This document shows, one piece after another, positions 26,561-35,201 of a stretch of 64,000 nt of DNA. Source of the stretch: JAFNAG01 sp050011535 (lineage in GTDB: Bacteria > Acidobacteriota > UBA6911); contig JBEKIX010000006.1 in NCBI GenBank assembly GCA_050011535.1, forward strand, positions 1 to 64,000. The letters are read 5' to 3'. Position numbers and translations under genes: made by a program. Each line of letters starts with the position of its first letter. The first letter of the stretch is position 1. The notes under the pieces were generated by a model. That model was not told where the DNA came from and searched no databases. It worked only from the letters and a program-made list of their open reading frames with translations.

Positions 26561-27310
26561 ATGAGAGTTCCTGTAATTGCAGGAAACTGGAAGATGCACA
26601 AGACCTTGGCAGAAGCGCGCGCGCTGGGCCAGGCAATCTGCAATGGAGCCGAGCGGGTGACGCACTGCCAGGTAGTTCTGGCCCCTCCCTTTACGGCACT
26701 CACGGCGGTCGCTGATGTCATTCGCGGCTCGCGCTTGATTCTCGCTGCGCAAAATGTGTACTGGGAGCCCAAAGGCGCATTCACGGGAGAGATCAGCTTA
26801 CCAATGCTTGAGGACGTGGGCTGCGGCATGGTCATCCTTGGGCATTCCGAGCGCCGGCAGTATTTCGGCGAAACCGACCAGTCGGTCAACCGGAAGCTTC
26901 GCGAGGCGATGAAATACACGCTGAAGCCGATCGTCTGCATAGGCGAGACGCTCGAACAGCGGGAGGCCGGGAGCTATCACGCGGTAATCTCTCAACAACT
27001 TGCAGGCGGACTCGATGGCTTGACACACCAGGACCTTCTGCGTATTATTCTCGCCTATGAGCCGGTCTGGGCGATCGGAACGGGCCGTACGGCATCGCCG
27101 GAGATCGCACAGGAAGTTCATCGCGGGATTCGCGGCTGGCTTCGAGACAAGTTCGGCGACGACGCGGCCCGGCAGATTCGCATCTTATACGGAGGCAGCA
27201 TCAAGCCGGAAAACATCGCTGACTTGATGCGTCAGCCGGACATTGACGGCGGGCTGGTGGGTGGTGCCTGCCTGGAAGCAGAGAGCTTCTTGAGCATCAT
27301 CCACTATTGA
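26561..27310 (+). CDS. tpiA: Triose-phosphate isomerase
   Basis: A 249-residue TIM barrel. It begins MRVPVIAGNWKMHKTLAEAR (catalytic Lys in NWKMHK), has the catalytic His in GHSERRQYFGE, the catalytic Glu in ILAYEPVWAIGTGRTASPE with the flexible loop 6, and the phosphate-binding LYGGSIKPENI and GGLVGGACLE. GAGAGG precedes the ATG by 4 nt. The cluster order gap-pgk-tpiA-secG is common in bacteria. Confidence 0.97.
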   Translation: MRVPVIAGNWKMHKTLAEARALGQAICNGAERVTHCQVVLAPPFTALTAVADVIRGSRLILAAQNVYWEPKGAFTGEISLPMLEDVGCGMVILGHSERRQYFGETDQSVNRKLREAMKYTLKPIVCIGETLEQREAGSYHAVISQQLAGGLDGLTHQDLLRIILAYEPVWAIGTGRTASPEIAQEVHRGIRGWLRDKFGDDAARQIRILYGGSIKPENIADLMRQPDIDGGLVGGACLEAESFLSIIHY

Positions 27311-27348
27311 GATTCGGCCGGCCGGCGGAAGGCAGGTAACTAAGAGCA

Positions 27349-27837
27349 ATGCTAGGTTATTACGCAATTATAATGTTGCACGTGCTGGTTTGTTTCATTT
27401 TGATTCTTGTCGTGCTCTTGCAGTCGGGCAAGGGCGCCGATCTGGCCGGTGCATTCGGCGGTGGTGCCACGCAGACAGCCTTCGGCAGCCGTGGACCCGC
27501 GTCATTTCTTTCGAAGGTGACTACCGGCGCCGCAATCATGTTCATGATAACGAGCATTGCGCTCTCGGGTCTGACCACCGGCGGATCGAGCAAGTCGATC
27601 ATGGAATCCGGCAAAGGCGGTGCGACTACTAGCAGGAGTGTAACAGTTCCCGTGCGTACTTCCGGTGCTCAACAAAAAGGGCTGACTCCGGACGAAATCA
27701 AGAGGCGGCAGGCCGAGATCGAATCCAAGGCCCAGCAGCAACCACCCGCCAAGGCTCCCGTACAGCCAACGGCTCCGGCCGGGAATCAGACTCCTGCGCC
27801 GGCAAAGAAGGCTCCGACGGGAAAGAGTCCCTTTTAG
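27349..27837 (+). CDS. secG: Preprotein translocase subunit SecG with C-terminal extension
   Basis: A 162-residue inner-membrane protein. Residues 1-75 are SecG-like: a first transmembrane helix (YAIIMLHVLVCFILILVVLL), the cytosolic loop QSGKGADLAGAFGGGATQTA, then FLSKVTTGAAIMFMITSIAL. The remaining roughly 85 residues are Lys/Pro/Gln/Ala-rich (PPAKAPVQPTAPAGNQTPAP) and probably disordered. Typical SecG is 70-110 residues, so the tail is an extension. It follows tpiA by 38 bp. Confidence 0.93.
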   Translation: MLGYYAIIMLHVLVCFILILVVLLQSGKGADLAGAFGGGATQTAFGSRGPASFLSKVTTGAAIMFMITSIALSGLTTGGSSKSIMESGKGGATTSRSVTVPVRTSGAQQKGLTPDEIKRRQAEIESKAQQQPPAKAPVQPTAPAGNQTPAPAKKAPTGKSPF

Positions 27838-27892
27838 AAACATCCGGCTGCTTCCTGCGTCAGCGGGGCAGGCAACTCTTTGCAGTTTTCGT

Positions 27893-27977
<85 letters not shown>

Positions 27978-28227
27978 ACCAATCGCCGCGACATCCTTTC
28001 GCTCTCTTGTCGGTCCTTATTGCCCATCCGCAGGCGTATCTTCTCGGTAAATTCCTACAAGCCATCGAGTTTTTGCGTGTCCGTTTTTGACACACATAAG
28101 TCCCATAAGCGGCCAATTGCTCGACGAGCCAGTTCGGCTCTTTCATGAAAAACCTCTGTCAATGGTTTAGTTTATGGCTGAATCCCCGAGTGGTATAGGG
28201 ATTGCCTTTTCTTTGTCGGAGGAATCC

Positions 28228-29481
28228 ATGGATATTCCACGCATAGGGCAGGCACGCAAGCGTCGCATCCGGTGGACAATTTATGGGGTGCTTTGCTTAA
28301 GCGCGATCGGTGGCATCAGTTGGTACGTCACTAAACTCAAGCCGGCGGCACCGAGTGTGGAGCGCGCCACTGTCTGGGTCAACACGGTCAAGCGCGGTGC
28401 CATCGTTCTGGATGTGCGGGGACCAGGCACCCTGGTTCCGCTGGAAATTCGCTGGGTCGCGGCACAAGCCAGCGGCCGATTGGAAAGACGGCTGGTAGAG
28501 CCGGGCACGCGAGTAAAGGCGGACACGGTGTTGCTCGAACTGAGCAATCCTGATTTGCAACAGGATGTTCTGACCGCGGAGTGGGATTGGAAGTCGTCGG
28601 TGAGCGATCTTGCGGACTTCAAGGTCAAGCTGGAAGTGGACGACCTGACCGCTGAAGCCAACATATCGAAGCTCGAGTCCGATCATAATATGGCAAAAAT
28701 GCGGCTGGAAGCGCAGCAAGAACTTGCCAAGTTCGGGTTGAATGCTGACCTGGACGTGCGTCAAGCAAGGGTCACGGCGGAGGACCTTGCCAACCAGATC
28801 AAACTTCAGATACAGCTCAGGGAGAAAAACAAAGAATCGATCGAAGCACAGCTGGCGATCAGGCAGCGAGCCATCGACAAGCTAAGAGCCGTCTATGAAC
28901 TGAAACGCAGCCAACTCGACCAGCTCAAGGTCAGAGCAGGTGTTGACGGCGTGCTCCAGGAAGTAGACGTGGATGAGGGGAAACAGGTCTCCGTGGGAAT
29001 GGAGTTGGCCAGGGTGTCCAACCCTGCAAGGCTCAAGGCGCAACTCAAGATCATGGAGTCGCAGGCCAAGGATGTGCAAATCGGACAGGTCGCTTCGATC
29101 GACTGGCGCAACGGCCTTATCCCGGGCCACGTCATCCGGAAGGATCCCACGGTGCAAACCGGTACAGTGACCGTCGATGTCGCCCTGGACGGGGACCTCC
29201 CGCATGGCGCCATTCCTGACCTGAGTGTCGACGGGACCATCGAACTTGAGCGCCTGAATAACGTAATATATGTGGAACGTCCGACACAGGGCCAGGAGGG
29301 AAGTCTGATAGGGCTTTTCCGGTTGACGCCCGACGGCAGGGAAGCGGAACGCGTGCAGGTAAAAATCGGACGCGTGGCCGTGAGCGTGGTTGAAATCTTG
29401 AGCGGACTCAAGGTCGGAGATCAGGTGATTCTCTCCGACATGTCGGCGTATGATACGACAGACCGCATCAGACTGAATTGA
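28228..29481 (+). CDS. HlyD-family efflux adaptor (periplasmic membrane-fusion protein)
   Basis: A 417-residue protein with a short cytoplasmic N-terminus, one transmembrane helix (RWTIYGVLCLSAIGGISWYV, about residues 14-33), then a lipoyl-like half-domain (GTLVPLEIRWVAAQASGRLE), a long alpha-helical hairpin rich in Glu/Lys/Leu (about residues 110-230), the second lipoyl half (LKVRAGVDGVLQEVDVDEGK), and a beta-barrel/MP region. GGAGG lies 5 nt upstream of the chosen ATG. It is followed by a MacB-type ATPase, so it should be the adaptor of an ABC export system, but no permease is adjacent. Confidence 0.9.
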   Translation: MDIPRIGQARKRRIRWTIYGVLCLSAIGGISWYVTKLKPAAPSVERATVWVNTVKRGAIVLDVRGPGTLVPLEIRWVAAQASGRLERRLVEPGTRVKADTVLLELSNPDLQQDVLTAEWDWKSSVSDLADFKVKLEVDDLTAEANISKLESDHNMAKMRLEAQQELAKFGLNADLDVRQARVTAEDLANQIKLQIQLREKNKESIEAQLAIRQRAIDKLRAVYELKRSQLDQLKVRAGVDGVLQEVDVDEGKQVSVGMELARVSNPARLKAQLKIMESQAKDVQIGQVASIDWRNGLIPGHVIRKDPTVQTGTVTVDVALDGDLPHGAIPDLSVDGTIELERLNNVIYVERPTQGQEGSLIGLFRLTPDGREAERVQVKIGRVAVSVVEILSGLKVGDQVILSDMSAYDTTDRIRLN

Positions 29482-29591
29482 GAGGCTTACGGTTGTGGAT
29501 TGAGGTGCTCATTCGGAGGTGTGCCGGCGCGAAACACTCAAGCCGCAGCCTTGGTCGACAGCCTGCTATCAACGTACAATAAGGAGGCACG

Positions 29592-30296
29592 ATGACTGCA
29601 ACCGATCATTCGCTAATTCACCTCGAGAGCGTCACAAAGGTCTTTTTCACCGAAGAAGTCGAGACCCATGCCTTGGCTGGAATTCATCTGGATATTAGTA
29701 AAGGAGAGTACGTCTCCATCAACGGACCATCGGGGTGCGGAAAGTCCACGCTTCTATCGATCCTCGGCCTCCTGGATTCACCCACGGACGGCATTTATCA
29801 GCTGGATGGCAAGCCTGTCGAGAAACTCAATGCGTCCGAACGCGCCCGGATTCGCAATCGCCAGATCGGGTTCGTATTTCAGAGCTTCAACCTGATCGGC
29901 GATCTCACCGTCTTTGAAAACGTGGAACTACCTCTGACCTACCGCGGCATGAGATCCTCGGAGCGCAAGACGCGCGTCAACGAGGCGCTCGAGAAAGTGG
30001 AAATGGCTCACCGCGTCAAGCATCTGCCCAGCCAACTTTCCGGAGGGCAGCAGCAGCGTGTCGCAGTGGCGCGGGCACTCGTTGGGAATCCGCTGATCCT
30101 CCTGGCCGACGAGCCGACTGGAAACCTCGACTCAAAAAACGGCGAGGCGGTGATGGATCTCATGGGCAACCTCCACAAAGAGGGAGCTACCATCTGCATG
30201 GTCACCCACGATCCAAGGTATTCCGAACATGCGGAACGGACGGTTCACCTGTTCGATGGCCGTGTTGTAGAAGAGAACATGGCTGAGGTTTCCTGA
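29592..30296 (+). CDS. ABC transporter ATP-binding protein, MacB/LolD type
   Basis: A 234-residue ATPase. Walker A is NGPSGCGKSTLLSILGLLD, the Q-loop VFQSFNLIGDLTVFENVELP, the signature LSGGQQQRVAVARALVGNP, Walker B LLADEPTGNLDS, and the H-loop MVTHDPRYSEHAERTVHL. These are the features of the MacB/FtsE/LolD branch that powers mechanotransmission rather than passage. AAGGAGG precedes the ATG by 6 nt. It ends before a terminator hairpin, and the next gene is on the opposite strand, so its cognate permease must be elsewhere or lost. Confidence 0.94.
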   Translation: MTATDHSLIHLESVTKVFFTEEVETHALAGIHLDISKGEYVSINGPSGCGKSTLLSILGLLDSPTDGIYQLDGKPVEKLNASERARIRNRQIGFVFQSFNLIGDLTVFENVELPLTYRGMRSSERKTRVNEALEKVEMAHRVKHLPSQLSGGQQQRVAVARALVGNPLILLADEPTGNLDSKNGEAVMDLMGNLHKEGATICMVTHDPRYSEHAERTVHLFDGRVVEENMAEVS

Positions 30297-30331
30297 GCCT
30301 GTCTGCCGCAGCAATCATCGCCAAAAATAGA

Positions 30332-30359
30332 AAGGGCCCCGAACCATCGCGGGGCCCTT
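30332..30359. terminator. Bidirectional terminator-like hairpin
   Basis: AAGGGCCCCG and CGGGGCCCTT form a perfect 10-bp stem around the 8-nt loop AACCATCG, between the convergent ABC ATPase and TonB-receptor genes. The flanking T/A tracts are weak, but the stem is symmetrical and could serve both strands. Confidence 0.8.
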
Positions 30360-30383
30360 GGTGAATAATTCGCGCCGTGAAGT

Positions 30384-33300
30384 CTAGAAGATGAACTTCA
30401 GGGCGAACTGGATGTTTCTCCGCTCACCGGCAGCACCCCTGAGGGCACCGATGTATCCCTGCTCCGCGATATCGGCCAAACCGATATCCGCATAGAGATT
30501 TGCATGGTTGAACACGTTGTACATCTCGCTGCGGAACTGAAGGCTGGTTCCCTCTCTCGGCAGCTTGAAGTTCTTGTAGATTCCCATGTTGAAATCCCAG
30601 AGGCCGGGTTGGCGGAAGGTGTTCCGCCCGGCCATGGTCTGAGGAAAGGGACCAAAGTCCGAGGTTCCTGTGATCGCATTGGCGTAGCTGCCCGCCATGC
30701 TTTCCTGGCTGGACAGGTCGATGTAATTGAAGTAGTTGGGGACTCCGGCCACCGGGGCAGGATTCCCTGAGCCGGTGAGTTGGGGTCCGCCGTTCACCGT
30801 AATCAGCCGATTGCACAACACATACGAGTTAGAGCAATCAAACACGGTGAAGGGCGCTCCTGTATGCGCTGAGAAGATAGGCGCAAGGCTCCACCCGCCG
30901 AGGATTTCATTGGCGAAGCCCTTCATGTTCTTCCCCGTGGGGATTTGCCAGATGCCGCTGACGTTGAAACGATGCCGGATGTCAAAGTCGGCGCTCCCAT
31001 AGTCAAGACTGGGATTGCGAGGATCGAGCAACCCCAGGTTGAAGTTGTTGCTGAGGCCGCTGAACGTATCGCTGACGTTGTCGAGCGCATGAGACCAGGT
31101 CCAGTTCAAATTGAGCTGGAGGCCCGAATTGAACACGTTCTGCGTCCTCAACTCCGTCACCATGGCATTATAGTTTGAGTACCCATCGTCGGTGCGGAAA
31201 TTGATATTGGAGTACTGGGGGTTCTCCCTGGCGTTGGGATCGGGGTTACCCATGAATACCGCCGCTGAACCCAAGTCGTTTTCACGGTCGATGGAGTAGA
31301 GCCCCACGCCTTTGGATCCTGTATATTGGAGGCTGAGCACGGTGTCCCGGGCGAGCTGGTGTTCGAGCGCGAAACTCCAGAAATCAATACGGGCCGTTCC
31401 CATGTTAGGGTTGACGGCACGCAATTGAACCACGGGCAACGTCGCGGTGCCCGACGATCCCGCCAGCGGTCCGGCATTGTTGACGGTAACCGGAAGATTG
31501 CCGCCGACGTCGGTTGGCCCCAGGGTCACCACCGCATAATTCGGCGGATTCTGAATCACGTTGAAAGTGACGTTGCCGAAGTTCCTCTCGTAGCTTATCC
31601 CATAACCGCCGCGAATGCTGGTCTTGCCGGTTCCAAACAAATCCCAGGCAATCCCGACGCGCGGAGCAAAATTATGGAGATTCTTCTGCCAGAGCCCGCC
31701 GATCGGGCTGTTGGGAGCAACCTGCACGGAACCGCCGGCGATCTGCTGATCGATGGTGGATCCCGGACCCATGTAGTAGTTGGAATCTTTGTACGGATCT
31801 TTGTTGTGCTGAACCCCGTAGTACTCCCAGCGCAGACCCAGATTCACGGTAAACCGCGGCCGCAAGCGCCAGGAATCCTGAGCATAGAGAGCGTAGTCAC
31901 CATACCGGTTGCTCCTCGTGAAGTCCGGGGCACCCACCGGCAGAGTGACAGTCTGCCCTGGATACTTGCCCTGCGGATTGACCGCCGCCGCAAAGCTCAG
32001 CAACTGGCCGTTTAAAAAATTATCCATCCCCTGTTTGAGGTTTCCACCCAGCTGTTCCACGGCCTCTTCATAGGCGCCAAACGCGCGGTTGTCGCGGATG
32101 TAAATATACTGGCCGCCGAAGCGGAAGGTGTGCGTGCCCTTGTTCCAGCTGACATCCTCGTAGATCTGCCCCAGATTCTGGGGTCCCCCGAATGGGATTG
32201 CGTTGCCGGGGGAGAACGGCAGGTATCCCGGCATCGCTACGTCGATTCCGAGCACGCTGGACGCTACATTCCCGGAAGACAGGTACAACCCAGGGGAAAC
32301 CGGAGCGGAACCCAGCGGCTGCAAGTCGTTCAACCGATTGTATACGACCTTTGACTGAGAGACCAACTGCGAGGAAAAAGTGTGGGTCACCGACAACAGA
32401 GCATTCTGGTTGACGTCGCTTTCCCCGGTGTCGTATCCCGCGTACGGGCTGCTGGCGATGGTGCCCGGAAACAGGTTGTCATGATCCAAGGCATACCTCA
32501 TGTAGAGAGTCGTCTTGGAACTCAGATTGTAGTCCACCCGCTCCACGGTCTGGTATTCATCCCGTGGATTCCCGCCGCCGGCATCGGCAGCCACCGGATA
32601 ATTCACCGTGCCGAAAATCGGCGTGCTGGCGGGCAGGTTGGCGCAAGGCCCGGTAGTATTGCAGAGGCCGGGAATCATGCTCTTTGTGTAAATCGTTCCA
32701 TTGGGCTGGACCTTCAACTGGCTTCCCAGCTGGGCGAAGAACTGTTGTGTTGCCGGCGCCGCCGCGGCAACCAGCTGCGGCATCGCGACCAGCGCAGTCT
32801 CCGTGGCCATGCTGCGGACCTTGAACCATTCGGTGTTGCTGAAGAAGAACAACTTGTCCTTGATCGCTGGACCTCCTACCGAAAACCCGAACTGGTTTCG
32901 CGTGAAAACGCCCCTCGGAATGTCCCTGGCATTGTTGTCGAAGCCGTTCGACGAGAGCGCCGAAACGCGGTTAAACTCGTAAGCGGAGCCGTGGAACTGA
33001 TTCGTGCCCGACTTCGTGGTTACGTTTACGACGCCGCCGCCGGCGCGGCCGTACTCGGCCGTGAAATCACTTGTGACAACGCTGAACTCCTGCACCGAAT
33101 CCAGAGGAACGCTCTGTCCCACGGAGGCGGTAAAAGTGTCGTTGTTGTCTGCGCCATCCAGCAACACATTAGTGCTCGCACTGCGCTGGCCGTTGATGTT
33201 GACGCCAACGCCGCGAATCGCTCCGTTCGCAACATCTCTGGGGTCTCCAGGAGTGACGTCTCCCGAGGTGCCTACCAAGTCATAGGGATTGCGTGTGAGG

Positions 33301-33764
33301 GTTGGAAGTTCCAGGATCTGCTTGGTCGAGATCACGCTGGACAACGTCTGCGTCACGGTATCCACCTGCTCGGCTGCCTCGGTGACAATCACCGTGGTCT
33401 GCGTTGCCCCAACTGTGAGCGCAAAGTCCGCACTCGTCACGCCGCCGACGGTCAACACAACTTGCTTTTGTGAGGGATTGAAGCCTGTCTTTGTCACCGA
33501 CACCGAGTAATTACCCGGCAAGAGGTTGGTGACGACATAGCTTCCATCATTGCCCGTGATCGTCGAACGCTCAGCGTTCGTGTTCACATTCTTGACTATG
33601 ACGGCAGCTCCCGGAACCACGGCGCCGCTCTGATCCTTTACGGTTCCTAAGACTCTGGCGGTTTCCTGCTGTGCCATGAGAATGCCGGCGCACAGCAGCA
33701 CCACAAACAACGCCGGACAGCAGCGCCGGATGTTTATGGCTGCTCTTCTTGTAAGCAATTCCAT
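30384..33764 (-). CDS. TonB-dependent receptor, Oar-like, with carboxypeptidase-regulatory domain
   Basis: A 1,126-residue outer-membrane receptor. After a signal peptide (LFVVLLCAGILMAQ) comes a CarboxypepD_reg/SusC-type beta-sandwich (VLGTVKDQSGAVVPGAAVIV...GSYVVTNLLPGNYSVSVTKTGF), then the plug (NINGQRSASTNVLLDGADNN), then the large barrel ending in the aromatic residues ALKFIF. Such Oar-like proteins are numerous in Acidobacteriota and import glycans or peptides. The start is chosen for the GGAGG 8 nt upstream; the longer frame is not supported. Nearby TonB gene at 36.9 kb could energise it. Substrate unknown. Confidence 0.93.
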   Translation of the reverse strand: MELLTRRAAINIRRCCPALFVVLLCAGILMAQQETARVLGTVKDQSGAVVPGAAVIVKNVNTNAERSTITGNDGSYVVTNLLPGNYSVSVTKTGFNPSQKQVVLTVGGVTSADFALTVGATQTTVIVTEAAEQVDTVTQTLSSVISTKQILELPTLTRNPYDLVGTSGDVTPGDPRDVANGAIRGVGVNINGQRSASTNVLLDGADNNDTFTASVGQSVPLDSVQEFSVVTSDFTAEYGRAGGGVVNVTTKSGTNQFHGSAYEFNRVSALSSNGFDNNARDIPRGVFTRNQFGFSVGGPAIKDKLFFFSNTEWFKVRSMATETALVAMPQLVAAAAPATQQFFAQLGSQLKVQPNGTIYTKSMIPGLCNTTGPCANLPASTPIFGTVNYPVAADAGGGNPRDEYQTVERVDYNLSSKTTLYMRYALDHDNLFPGTIASSPYAGYDTGESDVNQNALLSVTHTFSSQLVSQSKVVYNRLNDLQPLGSAPVSPGLYLSSGNVASSVLGIDVAMPGYLPFSPGNAIPFGGPQNLGQIYEDVSWNKGTHTFRFGGQYIYIRDNRAFGAYEEAVEQLGGNLKQGMDNFLNGQLLSFAAAVNPQGKYPGQTVTLPVGAPDFTRSNRYGDYALYAQDSWRLRPRFTVNLGLRWEYYGVQHNKDPYKDSNYYMGPGSTIDQQIAGGSVQVAPNSPIGGLWQKNLHNFAPRVGIAWDLFGTGKTSIRGGYGISYERNFGNVTFNVIQNPPNYAVVTLGPTDVGGNLPVTVNNAGPLAGSSGTATLPVVQLRAVNPNMGTARIDFWSFALEHQLARDTVLSLQYTGSKGVGLYSIDRENDLGSAAVFMGNPDPNARENPQYSNINFRTDDGYSNYNAMVTELRTQNVFNSGLQLNLNWTWSHALDNVSDTFSGLSNNFNLGLLDPRNPSLDYGSADFDIRHRFNVSGIWQIPTGKNMKGFANEILGGWSLAPIFSAHTGAPFTVFDCSNSYVLCNRLITVNGGPQLTGSGNPAPVAGVPNYFNYIDLSSQESMAGSYANAITGTSDFGPFPQTMAGRNTFRQPGLWDFNMGIYKNFKLPREGTSLQFRSEMYNVFNHANLYADIGLADIAEQGYIGALRGAAGERRNIQFALKFIF

Positions 33765-34282
33765 AGAAAGTTCCTCCAAAAACTTCTTTGACTTGGTTGG
33801 GTATGGAATGGAAAAACTGAGGGGTGAGCAAAGCCTCATTTCCAACCTGCTAATAAGCGGCCCCAACCAGACAATTCACTTCACCCAGGGCTTCAGAAGC
33901 AAAAAACGAACCAGAACGCTCGGTTTAAATGGATGGGGAAGTGGATCCTATAATTTTTTTATTAATGAGTTCATATCGATATGGACATTGTTTGATGCCA
34001 GGGCGCAACAAGACAGGCTGTGCCAGAGCATGAATATCTACCTGCCGGTAAACTGATTAGTAAATATAATAATTTCCATAATCTTCAGCTCAGTCGTCCT
34101 AAACCCTGCATGCCTGGATATACAGAATCTTGAGTGATTTCATTCAACTATTTGAATATGTGCATGTATTCCGGAAAGTGCTTTGCCGATGAGCGGAATG
34201 AAGAAATGAATATATTTCTGTTTTTGATGCGGAAATCAGGTGATTACATATACCTGATCCTGCAACACTCAATCGTCGCAGA
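33765..34282. other. Non-coding, AT-rich spacer (TonB-receptor promoter region)
   Basis: 518 bp with no convincing gene. The part from about 33,940 to 34,260 is distinctly AT-rich (for example CCTATAATTTTTTTATTAAT) compared with its surroundings. It must hold the promoter of the TonB-dependent receptor. I see no known motif beyond short A/T runs. Confidence 0.5.
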
Positions 34283-35191
34283 TCAGCGTTTTCTACTCAC
34301 GGGAACTAGAAGCAGCGGGCGTTTTGTCTGGGCCTGGACTCTCGCGGCTACGCTGTTGGTCCAGAATGCCGCGGTTCCGGCCCTGCCGTGGGTAGCGAGC
34401 ACAATGATGCCGGCATCGACGTTTTCGGCAGTCTCTGCGATTACGGTGGCTGTGTCGCCGTGACGCAATTCGGCGAGCGCGGCCAATCCCGTCTTCTGAA
34501 GAGAGGATGTCTGTCGCATCAGGTAGGATTTAAGATCCTCTTCCGCAAGAGCGAGAATTGCCCGCGTCGTTCCGGGCATGAACTTTCTCGTGGTGGCATC
34601 GCGACCGGCGAGAGCGCCCACTGTGGGCACGACCGATAGCAACTGGAGCCGTGCGCCAAGAGCGCGAGCGAGATCGGCCGCCACGGCAAGCCCCTGTTCG
34701 TGCACAGGGTCTCCGTCGACCGGCGCCAACACTGTTTTGATCGAGAATGGAGCGGCATGCGACGGCGCGTCTGGACGTATCAGAAGCACCGGAGTATTGC
34801 CTGACGCCGCGACTTGCTGGGCAATGCTGCCCATAAGAATCCTTTTGAGTCCGCTGCCGCCGTGGGTGCACATGATGATCAGGTCGGGGATGAGTTCATC
34901 CTGGTGGGCGACAATGGACTGTACGACGTCTGCAGAGGCCGAAGAGTGAACATGTGCGGCGGCTGGAAGCCCCGGCGGTTGGGCCAGCGCGATGATGCCC
35001 TTCAAATATGCCTCCGCTTCCTCCGTGCTCCTCAAATGTCGTTCCCCGTGCACCGTCGGGGGAGCGTCGACTTCGACGACATGAATCAATGTGACACGGG
35101 CTCCCAGAAAGCCGGCGAGATACCAGGCCGCCGGCAGCGCGGCCTCCGCCAGCCGCGATCCATCGAGGGGGACGAGAAGATGCTTGAACAT
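34283..35191 (-). CDS. Universal stress protein, tandem UspA domains
   Basis: A 302-residue cytoplasmic protein built of two UspA domains of about 145 residues each. Domain 1 begins MFKHLLVPLDGSRLAEAALP and ends with the ATP-binding pattern THGGSGLKRILMGSIAQQV...NTPVLLIRP. Domain 2 begins IKTVLAPVDGDPVHEQGL and ends THGRAGTAAFWTNSVAARV...RPLLLVPV, where the G-x9-G(S) motif is degraded, so nucleotide may bind only in domain 1. It lies 10 bp after mntH and is surely co-transcribed with it, linking metal uptake with stress response. Confidence 0.9.
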   Translation of the reverse strand: MFKHLLVPLDGSRLAEAALPAAWYLAGFLGARVTLIHVVEVDAPPTVHGERHLRSTEEAEAYLKGIIALAQPPGLPAAAHVHSSASADVVQSIVAHQDELIPDLIIMCTHGGSGLKRILMGSIAQQVAASGNTPVLLIRPDAPSHAAPFSIKTVLAPVDGDPVHEQGLAVAADLARALGARLQLLSVVPTVGALAGRDATTRKFMPGTTRAILALAEEDLKSYLMRQTSSLQKTGLAALAELRHGDTATVIAETAENVDAGIIVLATHGRAGTAAFWTNSVAARVQAQTKRPLLLVPVSRKR

Positions 35192-35201
35192 AGTTGTAGC
35201 C

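Noticed and set aside
28008..28146. Minus-strand N-terminal peptide MKEPNWLVEQLAAYGTYVCQ with an AGAGG upstream
   Set aside because: It looks gene-like for about 25 residues, then runs into unrelated sequence and through tRNA-Leu and secG on the opposite strand. It could be a gene remnant, but I cannot name a family.
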